Shown here: piece by piece, positions 40,648 through 51,400 of the stretch
Layout of the letters: each line of letters opens with the position of its first letter
How positions within the stretch are numbered: the first letter of the stretch is position 1
Assembly (NCBI GenBank): GCA_013288945.1
Contig: JABDAZ010000001.1
Coordinates: forward strand, 1-64,000
Length of the DNA: 64,000 nt
Direction of reading: 5' to 3'
Origin: Bacteroidota bacterium
GTDB lineage: Bacteria; Bacteroidota; Bacteroidia; Chitinophagales; Chitinophagaceae
Translations under genes and position numbers: made by a program
Notes under the pieces: model-generated
Told to the model about the DNA's origin: nothing
Databases searched by the model: none
Seen by the model: the letters and a program-made list of their open reading frames with translations, nothing else

Positions 40648-41352
40648 ATGGATCTTAAAAAAGAAGCTGCAAGAGCTGCTTCGTTACTTGTAAAAAATAA
40701 TACTTCCATCGGTTTGGGCGATGGTTCTACTATTAAATATTTAGCAGAATTTATTATTAATGATTTAAAAAATCCTGGTAAAAAAATTTATACTTCATCA
40801 GCATCAACAAAAATTTTTTTGCAGGATGCAGGGATAATTGTTAATGATATTTCAACAACAGATAACCTTGATATTTATTTTGATGGCTGCGACCAGGTTG
40901 ATTATAATCTTAATGCAATAAAAAGTGGATCAGGAATTCATACGCAGGAAAAATTATTTGCAACAATGGCAAACAGGTTTGTTATCCTCGCAGATACTTC
41001 CAAGTTTGTTGCAGTGCCCGATAAAAAATTTCCATTGGTTATTGAAGTACTTCCGCAAGCAACAATATTTGTTCAAAAAGAAATTAAAAATATAATTCCT
41101 GAAACAATTTTTAATGTAAGAATGCAGGCAGGCGAAAACATTTTTGTAAAAACGCAAAACGGAAATTTATTAATCGATTGTTTTTTTAATGAATGGCCCG
41201 ATTTAGAATTTATTAATAATGAATGTAAAAAAATTACAGGGCTGGTAGAAATTTCCCTCTTCTATAAAATAGCAACGGATGCAATTATTGCAGGCATTAA
41301 TGGTACACAATTTTACGAAAGAAAAAATGACAAAGTTTCACTTATCAATTAA
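40648..41352 (+). CDS. rpiA: Ribose-5-phosphate isomerase A-like protein
   Basis: IGLGDGSTIKYLAEFI, IYFDGCDQVDYNLNAIK, LADTSKFVAVPDKKFPLVIEVLP; divergent at the KGGGG-type motif (KSGSGIHTQEK). Confidence 0.85.
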   Translation: MDLKKEAARAASLLVKNNTSIGLGDGSTIKYLAEFIINDLKNPGKKIYTSSASTKIFLQDAGIIVNDISTTDNLDIYFDGCDQVDYNLNAIKSGSGIHTQEKLFATMANRFVILADTSKFVAVPDKKFPLVIEVLPQATIFVQKEIKNIIPETIFNVRMQAGENIFVKTQNGNLLIDCFFNEWPDLEFINNECKKITGLVEISLFYKIATDAIIAGINGTQFYERKNDKVSLIN

Positions 41353-41364
41353 AACGATTAGCAT

Positions 41365-42963
41365 ATGAATAATGTAACGACATCGCTCTTTAAAAAAAAT
41401 CTTACAAAAATTATCGGATGCACGCTGTTGCTTTTTTGCCTGCAAAACAATTATGTTTTTGCGCAACACGCAGTTGGAATTTTTGAAAACAGTATTGATA
41501 TCGGCAATCCAAAAAAAGCAGGCTCGGCAAGTTATGATGAAGCAAACCAGGTGTATAATATTTCCGGTGGCGGATCAAACATTTGGTTCAACCGGGATGA
41601 ATTTCATTTTGTATATAAAAAACTAAAAGGCGATTTTACATTAACAGCAGATTTTGCTTTTACCGGAGATACCGTTGGCGCAGTTGGCCATCGCAAAATC
41701 GGTTGGATGATTCGCGAATCAACAGATGAAGGTGCTGCAAGTGCAAATGCATGCAAGCATATCGATGGATTGGTTGTGCTTCAGTGGCGCACGTACAAAG
41801 GCATGTTTATGCGTGACCCCGAAGAAGAACGTTTCTATTCAAAAAAAGGGGGGCAAACAATTCAACTGGAAAGAATTGGTAAAACAATTACCATGAGAAT
41901 TGCACATCCGGGGGAACCATTACAGTTTGTTGGATCGTATGAAAGCGATGTATTAAACGGCGAAGTGCTTGCAGGAATTTATATATTATCGCACGATTCA
42001 AATGTAGTTGCAAATGCAAAAATCTGGAACGTTCGTATAGACAAACCTGTTTTTCATCCATACACTTCAAACCCGCACGCAGTGCAGGCTCCGGTTACAG
42101 ATGTGTTTGCAAGCAGGTTAGAAATTCTTGATATTGCTGACGGAACAAGAAAAGTAATTCATGAAGCGCAAGGCAAATTTGAAGCGCCAAACTGGATGCC
42201 CGACGGAAAAAAATTATTGTTTAATGAAGGTGGATCACTTTATACAATTCCAATTGAAGGGGGCACGCCGGAAAAATTAAATACAGGTTCGATTAATCAT
42301 AATAATAATGATCATGCAATTTCCTTCGATGGAAAAATGCTTGCAATAAGCAGCCACAGAGAAGGTTTGCCCGGCGGCGGATCAACACTTTATACTTTGC
42401 CATTAACGAGTGGCGAACCAAAATTAATTACTGAAGGCACGCCATCTTATTTGCATGGATGGAACCCGAATGGTAAAGAAGTAGCGATTGTTGCAAAACG
42501 CGGCGACAGTAAAATCTATAATCTCTACAAAGTTTCTCTTGCTGATAAAAAAGAAACGCAACTCACTTTTAATATCAGGGGGCATGTTGATGGCCCGGAA
42601 TATTCTCCCGATGGAAAATATATTTATTACAACGCAAATGTTTCCGGCACGATGCAGATTTGGAGAATGAAAACTGATGGAACCGGCAATGAGCAATTAA
42701 CTTTTGATGAATACAACAATTGGTTTCCGCACATTTCTCCTGATGGAAAAAAGATGGTTTATATTTCTTTTGAAGAAGATATAGATCCAGATTCTCATCC
42801 TTCTTTCAAATATGTAACGCTAAAAATTATGCCTTTAAATACAGCTGGCGCACCAAAAGTGTTGGCGTATTTATTTGGGGGGCAAGGCACTCTTAATGCC
42901 CCCTCATGGTCGCCGGATGGAAAACATATTGCTTTTGTAAGCAACTCTGAACCGGTAAAATAA
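41365..42963 (+). CDS. TolB-like/PD40 beta-propeller protein, paralog of 37066-38577
   Basis: Same architecture; IFENSIDIGNPKKAGSASYDEANQVYNISGGGSNIWFNRDEFHF; C-terminal FGGQGTLNAPSWSPDGKHIAFVSNSE. Confidence 0.85.
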   Translation: MNNVTTSLFKKNLTKIIGCTLLLFCLQNNYVFAQHAVGIFENSIDIGNPKKAGSASYDEANQVYNISGGGSNIWFNRDEFHFVYKKLKGDFTLTADFAFTGDTVGAVGHRKIGWMIRESTDEGAASANACKHIDGLVVLQWRTYKGMFMRDPEEERFYSKKGGQTIQLERIGKTITMRIAHPGEPLQFVGSYESDVLNGEVLAGIYILSHDSNVVANAKIWNVRIDKPVFHPYTSNPHAVQAPVTDVFASRLEILDIADGTRKVIHEAQGKFEAPNWMPDGKKLLFNEGGSLYTIPIEGGTPEKLNTGSINHNNNDHAISFDGKMLAISSHREGLPGGGSTLYTLPLTSGEPKLITEGTPSYLHGWNPNGKEVAIVAKRGDSKIYNLYKVSLADKKETQLTFNIRGHVDGPEYSPDGKYIYYNANVSGTMQIWRMKTDGTGNEQLTFDEYNNWFPHISPDGKKMVYISFEEDIDPDSHPSFKYVTLKIMPLNTAGAPKVLAYLFGGQGTLNAPSWSPDGKHIAFVSNSEPVK

Positions 42964-42986
42964 TATTTCATTTCATTAATAGAATT

Positions 42987-43096
42987 GATGTAGTGAAGAT
43001 GTGCTTAAAGCCAGCAATTCCGCCTAAAAATTTACATATGATGTACTGTTGATGTGGTAGAAAAATAGCTGTTGCTGTGTTAGAAATTTAGATTTG
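42987..43096 (+). promoter_or_regulatory. Tandem-repeat activator site plus -7 element for the 43141 SusC operon
   Basis: GATGTAGTGAA|GATGTGCTTAA (42987), GATGTACTGTT|GATGTGGTAGA (43040), TAGATTTG (43089). Confidence 0.75.
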
Positions 43097-43140
43097 TCTT
43101 GTTTAAATATTATTCATTATACCTAAAACGACGATTGCTT

Positions 43141-46100
43141 ATGCCAAAGAAAAAGAATGGGCTATACAAAATATGTAGCTTGCTTACAGGCTTCCTTCTT
43201 ATTACATCATTATTAGTTGCCCAAAAAACTGTTACGGGAAAAATTATAGGTGCAACAACTAAACAACCTGTTACGGGAGCAACCGTGCAGGTGAAAGGTT
43301 CTACGGTTGCAACGCAAACTGATTCATCGGGGGCATTTAGTATTAAGGTGCCGAAAAATAACAGCCTTCTCGAAGTTTCGTCAATTGGTTTCGAAAATCT
43401 TGAAATACCGACAGCCGGCAAAACGGATATTGGCGAAATAGAATTAGCAATTTCCAACAGCACCTTAAACCAGGTTGTGGTTACAGGTTATTCCACACAA
43501 AGAAAGCGCGACATCACAGGTTCTGTATCTGTAGTAAATGTTGCAGAAATGAAGCAAACCCCATCCGGCAGTACGGAAGCATTATTGCAGGGGCAGGCTT
43601 CGGGCGTTACTGTTTTTACAACGGGGGCACCGGGCGGCGCTGCTGTTGTGCAAATACGCGGTATTACTTCATCAGGTAATTCTTCACCACTTGTAATTGT
43701 TGATGGTGTGCCGGGTAGCATGCATGATATTAATCCCAATGATATTCAATCCATACAGGTTTTGAAAGATGCGGGGGCAGCAGCCATTTATGGTGTGAGG
43801 GGATCGAACGGTGTAATAATAATAACTACAAAAAGGGGGGCAGGAAAAATAAAAGTTTCTTACGATGCTTATTATGGAACACAAAGGCCATTAAGCAAAA
43901 GTTGGAAACTGGCAACGCCAACCCAAACTGGCCAGGTGAAATGGGCACAAGCTTTTAATGATGGATTAACGCCGAGTGACCCCCAATACGGCAGTGGCGC
44001 AACGCCGGTTGTTCCTTATTATATAACGCCAACGGGGGCACCGCAGGGGGCACCAAATACAAGTTTGGCTGATTATAATCTTTATAACAATCACATTACA
44101 GTTGCCGATCAGGCGGGTAACAACTGGTTTAATGATATTTTTAAACCAGCGCCAATAATGAACCATAATATTTCTGTAAGCGGGGGCACTGGAAAGTCTT
44201 CCTACTTTATGGCATTTAATTATATGGATCAGCAGGGGACATTGATTGAAACAAGTTTGAAACGTTATTCAGTAAGGGTCAATTCCACATTTAGTTTTGC
44301 TGATGATCATATACGCGTTGGCGAAAATATTTTTGCTTTTTATAAAACAAACCCGGGTTACTTAAATGCGCCCGGTGTTAATAGCACCAACTCTATTAAT
44401 GCTGCTTACCAGCTTCCAAATATTATTCCTGTGCATGATATTGCAGGCAATTATGCAGGTGGTATTTCATTAGGGCTTGGCAATGCATCAAACCCTGTTG
44501 CTATACAAGAGCGCCAGGCGAATAATGTAAACCAGGATTATCAAGTTAGTGGCAACCTCTTTGCTGATGTAGATTTTCTAAAACATTTTACCATACATAC
44601 AAGCATTGGTGGAACTGCTGATAATAATTATTATAATGGTTTTGTAAGTACGCCTTATGAAAATGCAGAAAATAACCATGCTGCAAATTTGTATTTGGAA
44701 ACTTATGGATGGAACAGCAGCCTTGTTTGGACAAACACGATTAAGTATGCAAACAAAATAGGCAAGCATGATATTAGTGTGGTAGGGGGCAGTGAATATA
44801 TTTATAATACAGGCCGCGCAGTGCAAACAACAAGGGGCAATTATTATATAACCGATTCAAGCAATTTAACGGTTAGCCCGAATTTATATACACTCAATTT
44901 TGGTCAGGCTTCTACGCAAACAAATAACTCAAGTGTGATTGGTGATAACGGAATTCAAACTCCTTATCAATTAGCCATATTTTCTTTGTTTGGAAGATTG
45001 GATTATAACTACGATGGAAAATATCTTTTAAGTGCAACGTTGCGCAGAGATGGTTCATCCGTATTTGTTCCTGCACAGCGCTATGGAAATTTTCCATCTG
45101 TATCTGCAGGATGGAGAATTTCGCAGGAGAATTTTATGAAAGGAATTGATTGGCTTGATGAATTAAAAATCCGTGGAGGCTGGGGCAAATTGGGTTCAAT
45201 CAGTAATATTAATCCAACAAATGCATTCACGCTTTTTGGCCAGCAAATCAACCAATCTTATTATGATATTAATGGAACAAGCACTACACCGGCAGCAGGC
45301 CTTTATGTAAGCCAGTATGGTAACCCAAATACAACTTGGGAAAAAGATATCTTAACTAATATCGGGTTTGATGCAAGTATCTTAAAAAACAAATTGGATT
45401 TTAGTATTGACTGGTATAAAAAATTAATCAGTGGATTGTTATTTGTTCCGCAGGTTCCCGGCATTAATGGGGGCACGCTTGATCCATTTTTAAATTCAGG
45501 TAATGTAAGCAACACAGGTATTGATTTATCACTTACTTATCATGGCCGTGTGCGTAAAGATTTGACATTTGATTTAACAGGAACATTCACTTCTTACAAT
45601 AATAAAGTTGTGAGTTTGCCTTCGGGAACTTTATATATTAATCAGCCTGTTGGCGCGCAAACAGTTACTTCAAGAATTCAACCAGGCCATCCGCTCGGTG
45701 CATTTTTTGGATATAAAGTAATTGGCTTGTTTCAAAGTTGGGATGATGTAAATAAATCACCAAAACAGCAAGACGCTGCCCCCGGACGTTTTAAATATGC
45801 AGATGTAGATCACAGCGGAACGATTGATAATAATGACAGAACATTTTTTGGTAACCCAAATCCGAAATTTAGTGCGGGTTTAAATATTGCTGTCAATTAT
45901 AAAAACTTTGATTTGTATATGTTCTTATACACTTCAATAGGAAATGATATTTTAAATTCTGTAAAAGGATCAACAGATTTTCCACAAGCGTTCGGCAACC
46001 AGGTTAGTGAAAATGTTGCGGTTAATTCTGCAAGGCTTATTAATGCAGCAGGGCAGCCAACAAACATTAATGACCCTTCAGCGCATGTTGCTAATCCCGG

Positions 46101-46422
46101 AACTAATGTTCCATTGCTTGAGCAGGATGCAGTGTTTAGTAATTCAGGTGCGTTCAATTCATACACAATGGAAAGCGGTTCTTTTCTTCGTTGCCGCAAT
46201 CTAACTCTTGGTTACAGCATTGTTTCCAACACCATTAAACGTTTGCATTTTGATAAATTAAGAGTGTATGCGCAAGTGCTGAATTTATTTACCATAACAA
46301 ATTATTCAGGATTGGATCCTGAACTTAACCCGGGCAGCAATACTGTATTTGGTATTGATGGTGGTGTGTATCCGAATAACCAAAAGACATTTAATGTTGG
46401 TGTCAATGTAACAATACATTAA
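43141..46422 (+). CDS. SusC/RagA family TonB-linked outer membrane protein
   Basis: ATG 43141 (MPKKKNGLYKICSLLTGFLLITSLLVAQ) preferred over TTG 43099; VVVTGYSTQRKRDITGSVSVV, VLKDAGAAAIYGVRGSNGVIIITTKRG. Confidence 0.95.
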   Translation: MPKKKNGLYKICSLLTGFLLITSLLVAQKTVTGKIIGATTKQPVTGATVQVKGSTVATQTDSSGAFSIKVPKNNSLLEVSSIGFENLEIPTAGKTDIGEIELAISNSTLNQVVVTGYSTQRKRDITGSVSVVNVAEMKQTPSGSTEALLQGQASGVTVFTTGAPGGAAVVQIRGITSSGNSSPLVIVDGVPGSMHDINPNDIQSIQVLKDAGAAAIYGVRGSNGVIIITTKRGAGKIKVSYDAYYGTQRPLSKSWKLATPTQTGQVKWAQAFNDGLTPSDPQYGSGATPVVPYYITPTGAPQGAPNTSLADYNLYNNHITVADQAGNNWFNDIFKPAPIMNHNISVSGGTGKSSYFMAFNYMDQQGTLIETSLKRYSVRVNSTFSFADDHIRVGENIFAFYKTNPGYLNAPGVNSTNSINAAYQLPNIIPVHDIAGNYAGGISLGLGNASNPVAIQERQANNVNQDYQVSGNLFADVDFLKHFTIHTSIGGTADNNYYNGFVSTPYENAENNHAANLYLETYGWNSSLVWTNTIKYANKIGKHDISVVGGSEYIYNTGRAVQTTRGNYYITDSSNLTVSPNLYTLNFGQASTQTNNSSVIGDNGIQTPYQLAIFSLFGRLDYNYDGKYLLSATLRRDGSSVFVPAQRYGNFPSVSAGWRISQENFMKGIDWLDELKIRGGWGKLGSISNINPTNAFTLFGQQINQSYYDINGTSTTPAAGLYVSQYGNPNTTWEKDILTNIGFDASILKNKLDFSIDWYKKLISGLLFVPQVPGINGGTLDPFLNSGNVSNTGIDLSLTYHGRVRKDLTFDLTGTFTSYNNKVVSLPSGTLYINQPVGAQTVTSRIQPGHPLGAFFGYKVIGLFQSWDDVNKSPKQQDAAPGRFKYADVDHSGTIDNNDRTFFGNPNPKFSAGLNIAVNYKNFDLYMFLYTSIGNDILNSVKGSTDFPQAFGNQVSENVAVNSARLINAAGQPTNINDPSAHVANPGTNVPLLEQDAVFSNSGAFNSYTMESGSFLRCRNLTLGYSIVSNTIKRLHFDKLRVYAQVLNLFTITNYSGLDPELNPGSNTVFGIDGGVYPNNQKTFNVGVNVTIH

Positions 46423-46447
46423 TTATATTTTATAAAAATAAAACGAT

Positions 46448-48280
46448 ATGAAAAAAATATTTCAGTGGGTGTTACCGGGCGTAATAATTCTTTCAACAAT
46501 TTTAATTTATGCCTGCAGCAAGAAATTAAATTTACAACCACAAGGTTCTTTGCTTGCTTCCAACGTTAATAATAATTCTGGTGTGCAGGGTTTATTAATC
46601 GGTGCCTATGTATTATTATCTGGTGAAAATGTTCCCGGACAAAATCTTGGAAACGGAAGCGCTGCATCAAATTATGTTTATGGAAGTGAAGCGGCAGATG
46701 ATTCTTACAAAGGTTCTACTCCATCTGATCAACCCGATGCAATTCCTATAGAAACATGGTCGCTCGCGCAAGCGGGCACAAGTGCTTATTTAGATGAAAA
46801 ATGGGTGGTGCTATATACAGGAATACAAAGGGCAAATGATGTAATACGTACCGTGCGTTTGTCTCCTTCAATTTCTTCGGCGGATACAACAGAGTATGTT
46901 GCTGAAGCGCGTTTTTTGCGTGGCTTTTATCACTTCGAAGGAAAGAAAATTTGGAACAATTTTCCTTATGTTGATGAAAGTATTTCATATGCAAACAACA
47001 ACTTGAATGTTGCCAATTATTCTGGTACAGGTTATATAAATATCTGGCCGCAGATAGAAGCAGATTTTATGTATGCTGTAAATAATTTGCCAACAACACA
47101 ACCAAATATTGGTCGCGTTAATAAATGGGCTGCAATGGCTTTTCTTGCAAAAACTTATATGTACGAACATAATTATGCAAGTGCAAAAACATTGCTTGAT
47201 CAAATAATTAGCAGTGGTACCACATCAAACGGTACCCCCTATGCACTTGAACCTCTTTATGAAAGTAATTTTAACCCTGCACAAAAAAATGGATCCGAAA
47301 GTGTATTTGCATGCCAGGCTTCTGTAAATGATGGTTCATCCACTTCAGGAAACGGGGGCAATGGCGATACAGGGGATGAACTTAATTTTCCTTACAATCA
47401 TGGCCCGGGTTGTTGCGGTTTTAATAACCCTTCATGGAGCCTGGTACAAGCTTTCAAAACTGATGCAAACGGTTTGCCTTTGTTAGATGGAAGTTATATT
47501 AATGCACCTTTGGTAAGTGATAATACAAACCCATGGCATGGTACTGTAGATCCTCGCCTGGACTGGGTTGCAGGCCGCCCGGGAGAACCTTATCTTGATT
47601 GGGGCATTATTGATACCACATGGATTCGCGATCAAAGTAATGACGGATATTTTGTTGCTAAAAAAACATCTTATGCAAAAAGCCAACAAGGAACTTTTTC
47701 ATCAACAGAAACAGTTTTTTGGGGGGCAGCAGAAGTTGATGCAGATAACGTAAACCTTTGCCGTTTTGCTGATGTACTATTATGGGATGCAGAATGTGAA
47801 GCACAAATTGGTAGCCTTGATAAAGCAGAAACTTATGTAAATATGGTTCGCCAACGTGCAGCAAACCCGAATGGTTTTGTGTATTTGGGGGCAACATACA
47901 ATGCAGCTACAAGCACTTATTCACCGCAAACAACGCCGGGGGACAAATATGCTGTTAGTCCTTACCCCCTCGGAGCATTTAGTGCAGGGGGGCAGACGTA
48001 TGCTATTAATGCAATTGAAATGGAAAGAAGGCTTGAACTCGCAATGGAAGGCCAGCGCTTTTTTGATCTTTCAAGATGGGACAATGGCACAGGCTCTATG
48101 GCAGCAACGCTTAATGCATATGTAAGTTTTGAAAAAACAAGAAACGGATTTTACCGCGTTAATAACAATGCAATGTTTACAAAAGGGGTCAACGAATATT
48201 TTGCTATCCCCCAAAATGAAATAGATGCCGAAAATGCATCCGGTAAAAAAGTATTGTATCAAAACCCAGGATACCAGTAG
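46448..48280 (+). CDS. SusD/RagB family lipoprotein
   Basis: Lipobox ILIYACSKK; AEARFLRGFYHFEGKKIW; ERRLELAMEGQRFFDLSRWD. Confidence 0.95.
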   Translation: MKKIFQWVLPGVIILSTILIYACSKKLNLQPQGSLLASNVNNNSGVQGLLIGAYVLLSGENVPGQNLGNGSAASNYVYGSEAADDSYKGSTPSDQPDAIPIETWSLAQAGTSAYLDEKWVVLYTGIQRANDVIRTVRLSPSISSADTTEYVAEARFLRGFYHFEGKKIWNNFPYVDESISYANNNLNVANYSGTGYINIWPQIEADFMYAVNNLPTTQPNIGRVNKWAAMAFLAKTYMYEHNYASAKTLLDQIISSGTTSNGTPYALEPLYESNFNPAQKNGSESVFACQASVNDGSSTSGNGGNGDTGDELNFPYNHGPGCCGFNNPSWSLVQAFKTDANGLPLLDGSYINAPLVSDNTNPWHGTVDPRLDWVAGRPGEPYLDWGIIDTTWIRDQSNDGYFVAKKTSYAKSQQGTFSSTETVFWGAAEVDADNVNLCRFADVLLWDAECEAQIGSLDKAETYVNMVRQRAANPNGFVYLGATYNAATSTYSPQTTPGDKYAVSPYPLGAFSAGGQTYAINAIEMERRLELAMEGQRFFDLSRWDNGTGSMAATLNAYVSFEKTRNGFYRVNNNAMFTKGVNEYFAIPQNEIDAENASGKKVLYQNPGYQ

Positions 48281-48304
48281 TAGAAATTGTTGAATGCAGA
48301 AATA

Positions 48305-48331
48305 AAAGGAAGGGCATTTCGCCCTTCCTTT
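48305..48331 (+). terminator. Hairpin terminator after SusD
   Basis: AAAGGAAGGGC-atttc-GCCCTTCCTTT. Confidence 0.7.
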
Positions 48332-48403
48332 CCTGTTAATAAACGTTTGCATTTTATATATAATAGAATGTATCTTTTATAAGATTTCCCTGAAAATCTG
48401 TCT

Positions 48404-51400
48404 ATGATTTTTGATAAATACTTGACAAACGCATTCTTGTTTTTTATTACCATTTTATTAATTGATGCTTGTAAAAGCAAAGCCACTTTATTTGAGCTCG
48501 TGCCCCCCGCACAATCAGGAATTTATTTTAATAACCAGATTATAGAAAACGACTCTGTTAATCCGTTGGATATGACGAATATTTATAACGGCGGCGGAGT
48601 TGGTATTGGTGATTTTAATAATGATGGCTTGCAAGATATTTATTTTACAGGCAACACCGTTTCAAACAAACTTTATCTTAATAAAAGCAATTTTAAATTT
48701 GATGATATTACAGATGCAGCCGGCGTTTCAGGCAATGGAAAATGGTCGCGGGGGGTATCAGTTGTTGATATCAATAATGATGGCTGGATGGATATTTATG
48801 TTTGCGTAACCATCAAATCAAACCCTGAGCAAAGAAGAAATTTATTATACATCAACCAGGGGGCAGACGCGAAGGGGATCCCCCATTTTAAAGAAATGGC
48901 AAAAGAATATGGATTGGATGATACACTGTATTCAACCATGGCCGCTTTTTTTGATTATGATAACGATGGTGATTTGGATATGTATCTTGTCGTTAATCAA
49001 ATTCCTAAAAATTATAACACCAATATATTCCGTCCAAAAATAAATGATGGCTCTTTCCCAAGTACAGGCAGGTTGTATAGAAATGATTGGAATGCTAAAT
49101 TAAACCATCCTGTTTTTACAAACGTATCAAAAGAAGCAGGAATAACTTTAGAAGGTTTCGGCCACGATGCAACCATCGCGGATATTAATCACGATGGCTG
49201 GAAAGATATTTATGTTAGCGACGATTTTATTGGCGATGATATTCTTTACATTAATAACCACGACGGAACTTTTACAAATAAAATCAAAACTTATTTTAAA
49301 CATACATCCGCTAATGGAATGGGGCAGGATATTGAAGACATTAATAACGATGGCCTTGCAGATGTAGTTGAACTGGATATGGATCCCCCGGATAATTTTA
49401 GAAAAAAAATGATGTTGGGGGGCAACAATTATCGTATATATCAAAACGCTGATTATTTCGGGTATCAGTATCAGTACATAAGAAACAGTTTACAATTAAA
49501 CCAGGGGGCAAGAGTTAATGGAAATGATTCTGTGGGGGATCCGATATTTAGCGAGATCGGTTTTTATAGCGGCATTGCAGAAACGGATTGGAGCTGGGCA
49601 CCAATGGTTGCAGATTTTGATAATGATGGTTTCCGGGACATTATCATTACCAACGGATATCCCAAAGATGTAAGCGATCATGATTTTATGGCGTTCCGTC
49701 AAATGGCCACCAGGCTTGCTTCTAAGAAGATGGTCCTTGATCAGATTCCGCAGGTAAAAATTCATAATTATGCATTGAAAAATAACCAGGATCTTACATT
49801 TTCTGATGTTACAGATAATTGGGGAATGATGACTCCTGGCTTTTCAAACGGCGCTGCTTATGCAGACCTTGACAACGATGGAGATTTGGATATAATTATT
49901 AATAACATTAATGATGGCGCCCACATTTATAAAAATTTATCGCGCGAAAAAGAATCGCTTAATAATAATTATCTAAACATAAATTTTGCAGGGGGCAACT
50001 TTAATAAAAATGGTTTAGGCGCTTTTGCAGAACTGCATTATAATAATGGCAAACAACAGGTTTATGAAAACACGCCATACAGGGGATATCTTTCTTCCAT
50101 TCAGAATATGGCGCATTTTGGTTTGGGTGAAATTAAAATTATTGATACTGTATTAATAAAATGGCCCGATGGAAAAATGCAGTTATTAAAAAATGTAAAA
50201 GCAAATCAATTGGTTAATGCTGATATAAAAAACGCCAATCTTACTTATTCTTCATCGCAGCAAACTTTTGCGCCAAATACAATTTTTAAAGATTTTACCA
50301 GCGATGTAGATATTCATTTTACACACAAGCAAAAAGATTTTATTGATTTTGATATACAACGTTTGCTGCCGCATAAGTTCTCAGAATATGGGCCTGCGCT
50401 GACTGTTGGCGATATCGATGGAAATGGGTTTGATGATTTTATTGTAGGGGGCAGCGCATTTAATAGCGCAACAATTTTTTTACAACAGGCGAACGGAAAG
50501 TTTATTCAAAAATCATTAATGCCTGATTCTGTAATCAAAAATAAGCCAGGTAATGATCTTGGCATTTTATTATTTGATGCAGATAATGATGGCGATTTGG
50601 ATCTTTATATTACAAGTGGGGGATATGAAAATGCACACAACAGCGCAACATATCAGGACATGTTATTTATAAATGATGGCAAGGGACATTTTACAAGAGA
50701 CACGACAGCATTGCCACAAAATTTTACAAGTAAATTTTGCGTTCGCGCAGCAGATTATGATCATGATGGCGATCTTGATTTGTTTGTTTCAGGCCGTGTT
50801 GATCCCGGAAATTATCCGAAGCCTGTATCAAGTTTTATCTTTAGAAATGATTCAAAGAATGGCAAAATAAAATTTACCGATGTTACCCCCTTCATTGCAA
50901 AAGATTTAATAAATGCAGGAATGATTTGCGACGCCATCTGGACAGATTTTGATAATGACGGCTGGCCAGATTTAATATTTGCAGGCGAGTGGATGCCCGT
51001 TACTTTTTTAAAAAATGAAAAGGGAATTTTTAAAAACGTCACTGAAAAATCGGGGGTCATCAATCAAACCGGATGGTGGAACAGTATTGCTGCGGGCGAT
51101 TTTAATAACGATGGAAATATTGATTATATCGTTAGCAATCTCGGGCAAAATTCGTTTTATAAAGCAAGTGCTGAATATCCTGTAAACGTGTATGGCAAAG
51201 ACTTTGACCACAATGGCATTTATGATATGGTCCCATCTTTATACCTGCCGGATACGGATGGAATAAAAGAAGAATTTCCTGCGCAGGGTTGGGAAGATTT
51301 AATTGGGCAGTTAAATCAGAAACGCAGAAAATTTCCTACATACAGATCTTACGCTACGGCAAATATGAGTAAAATTCTTACAGAAGAAGATCGCAAGGGG

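Noticed and set aside
43098-43141. TTG start at 43099 for the SusC gene
   Set aside because: The predicted -7 box at 43089 places the transcript start at or after 43099, and the signal peptide begins at ATG 43141.
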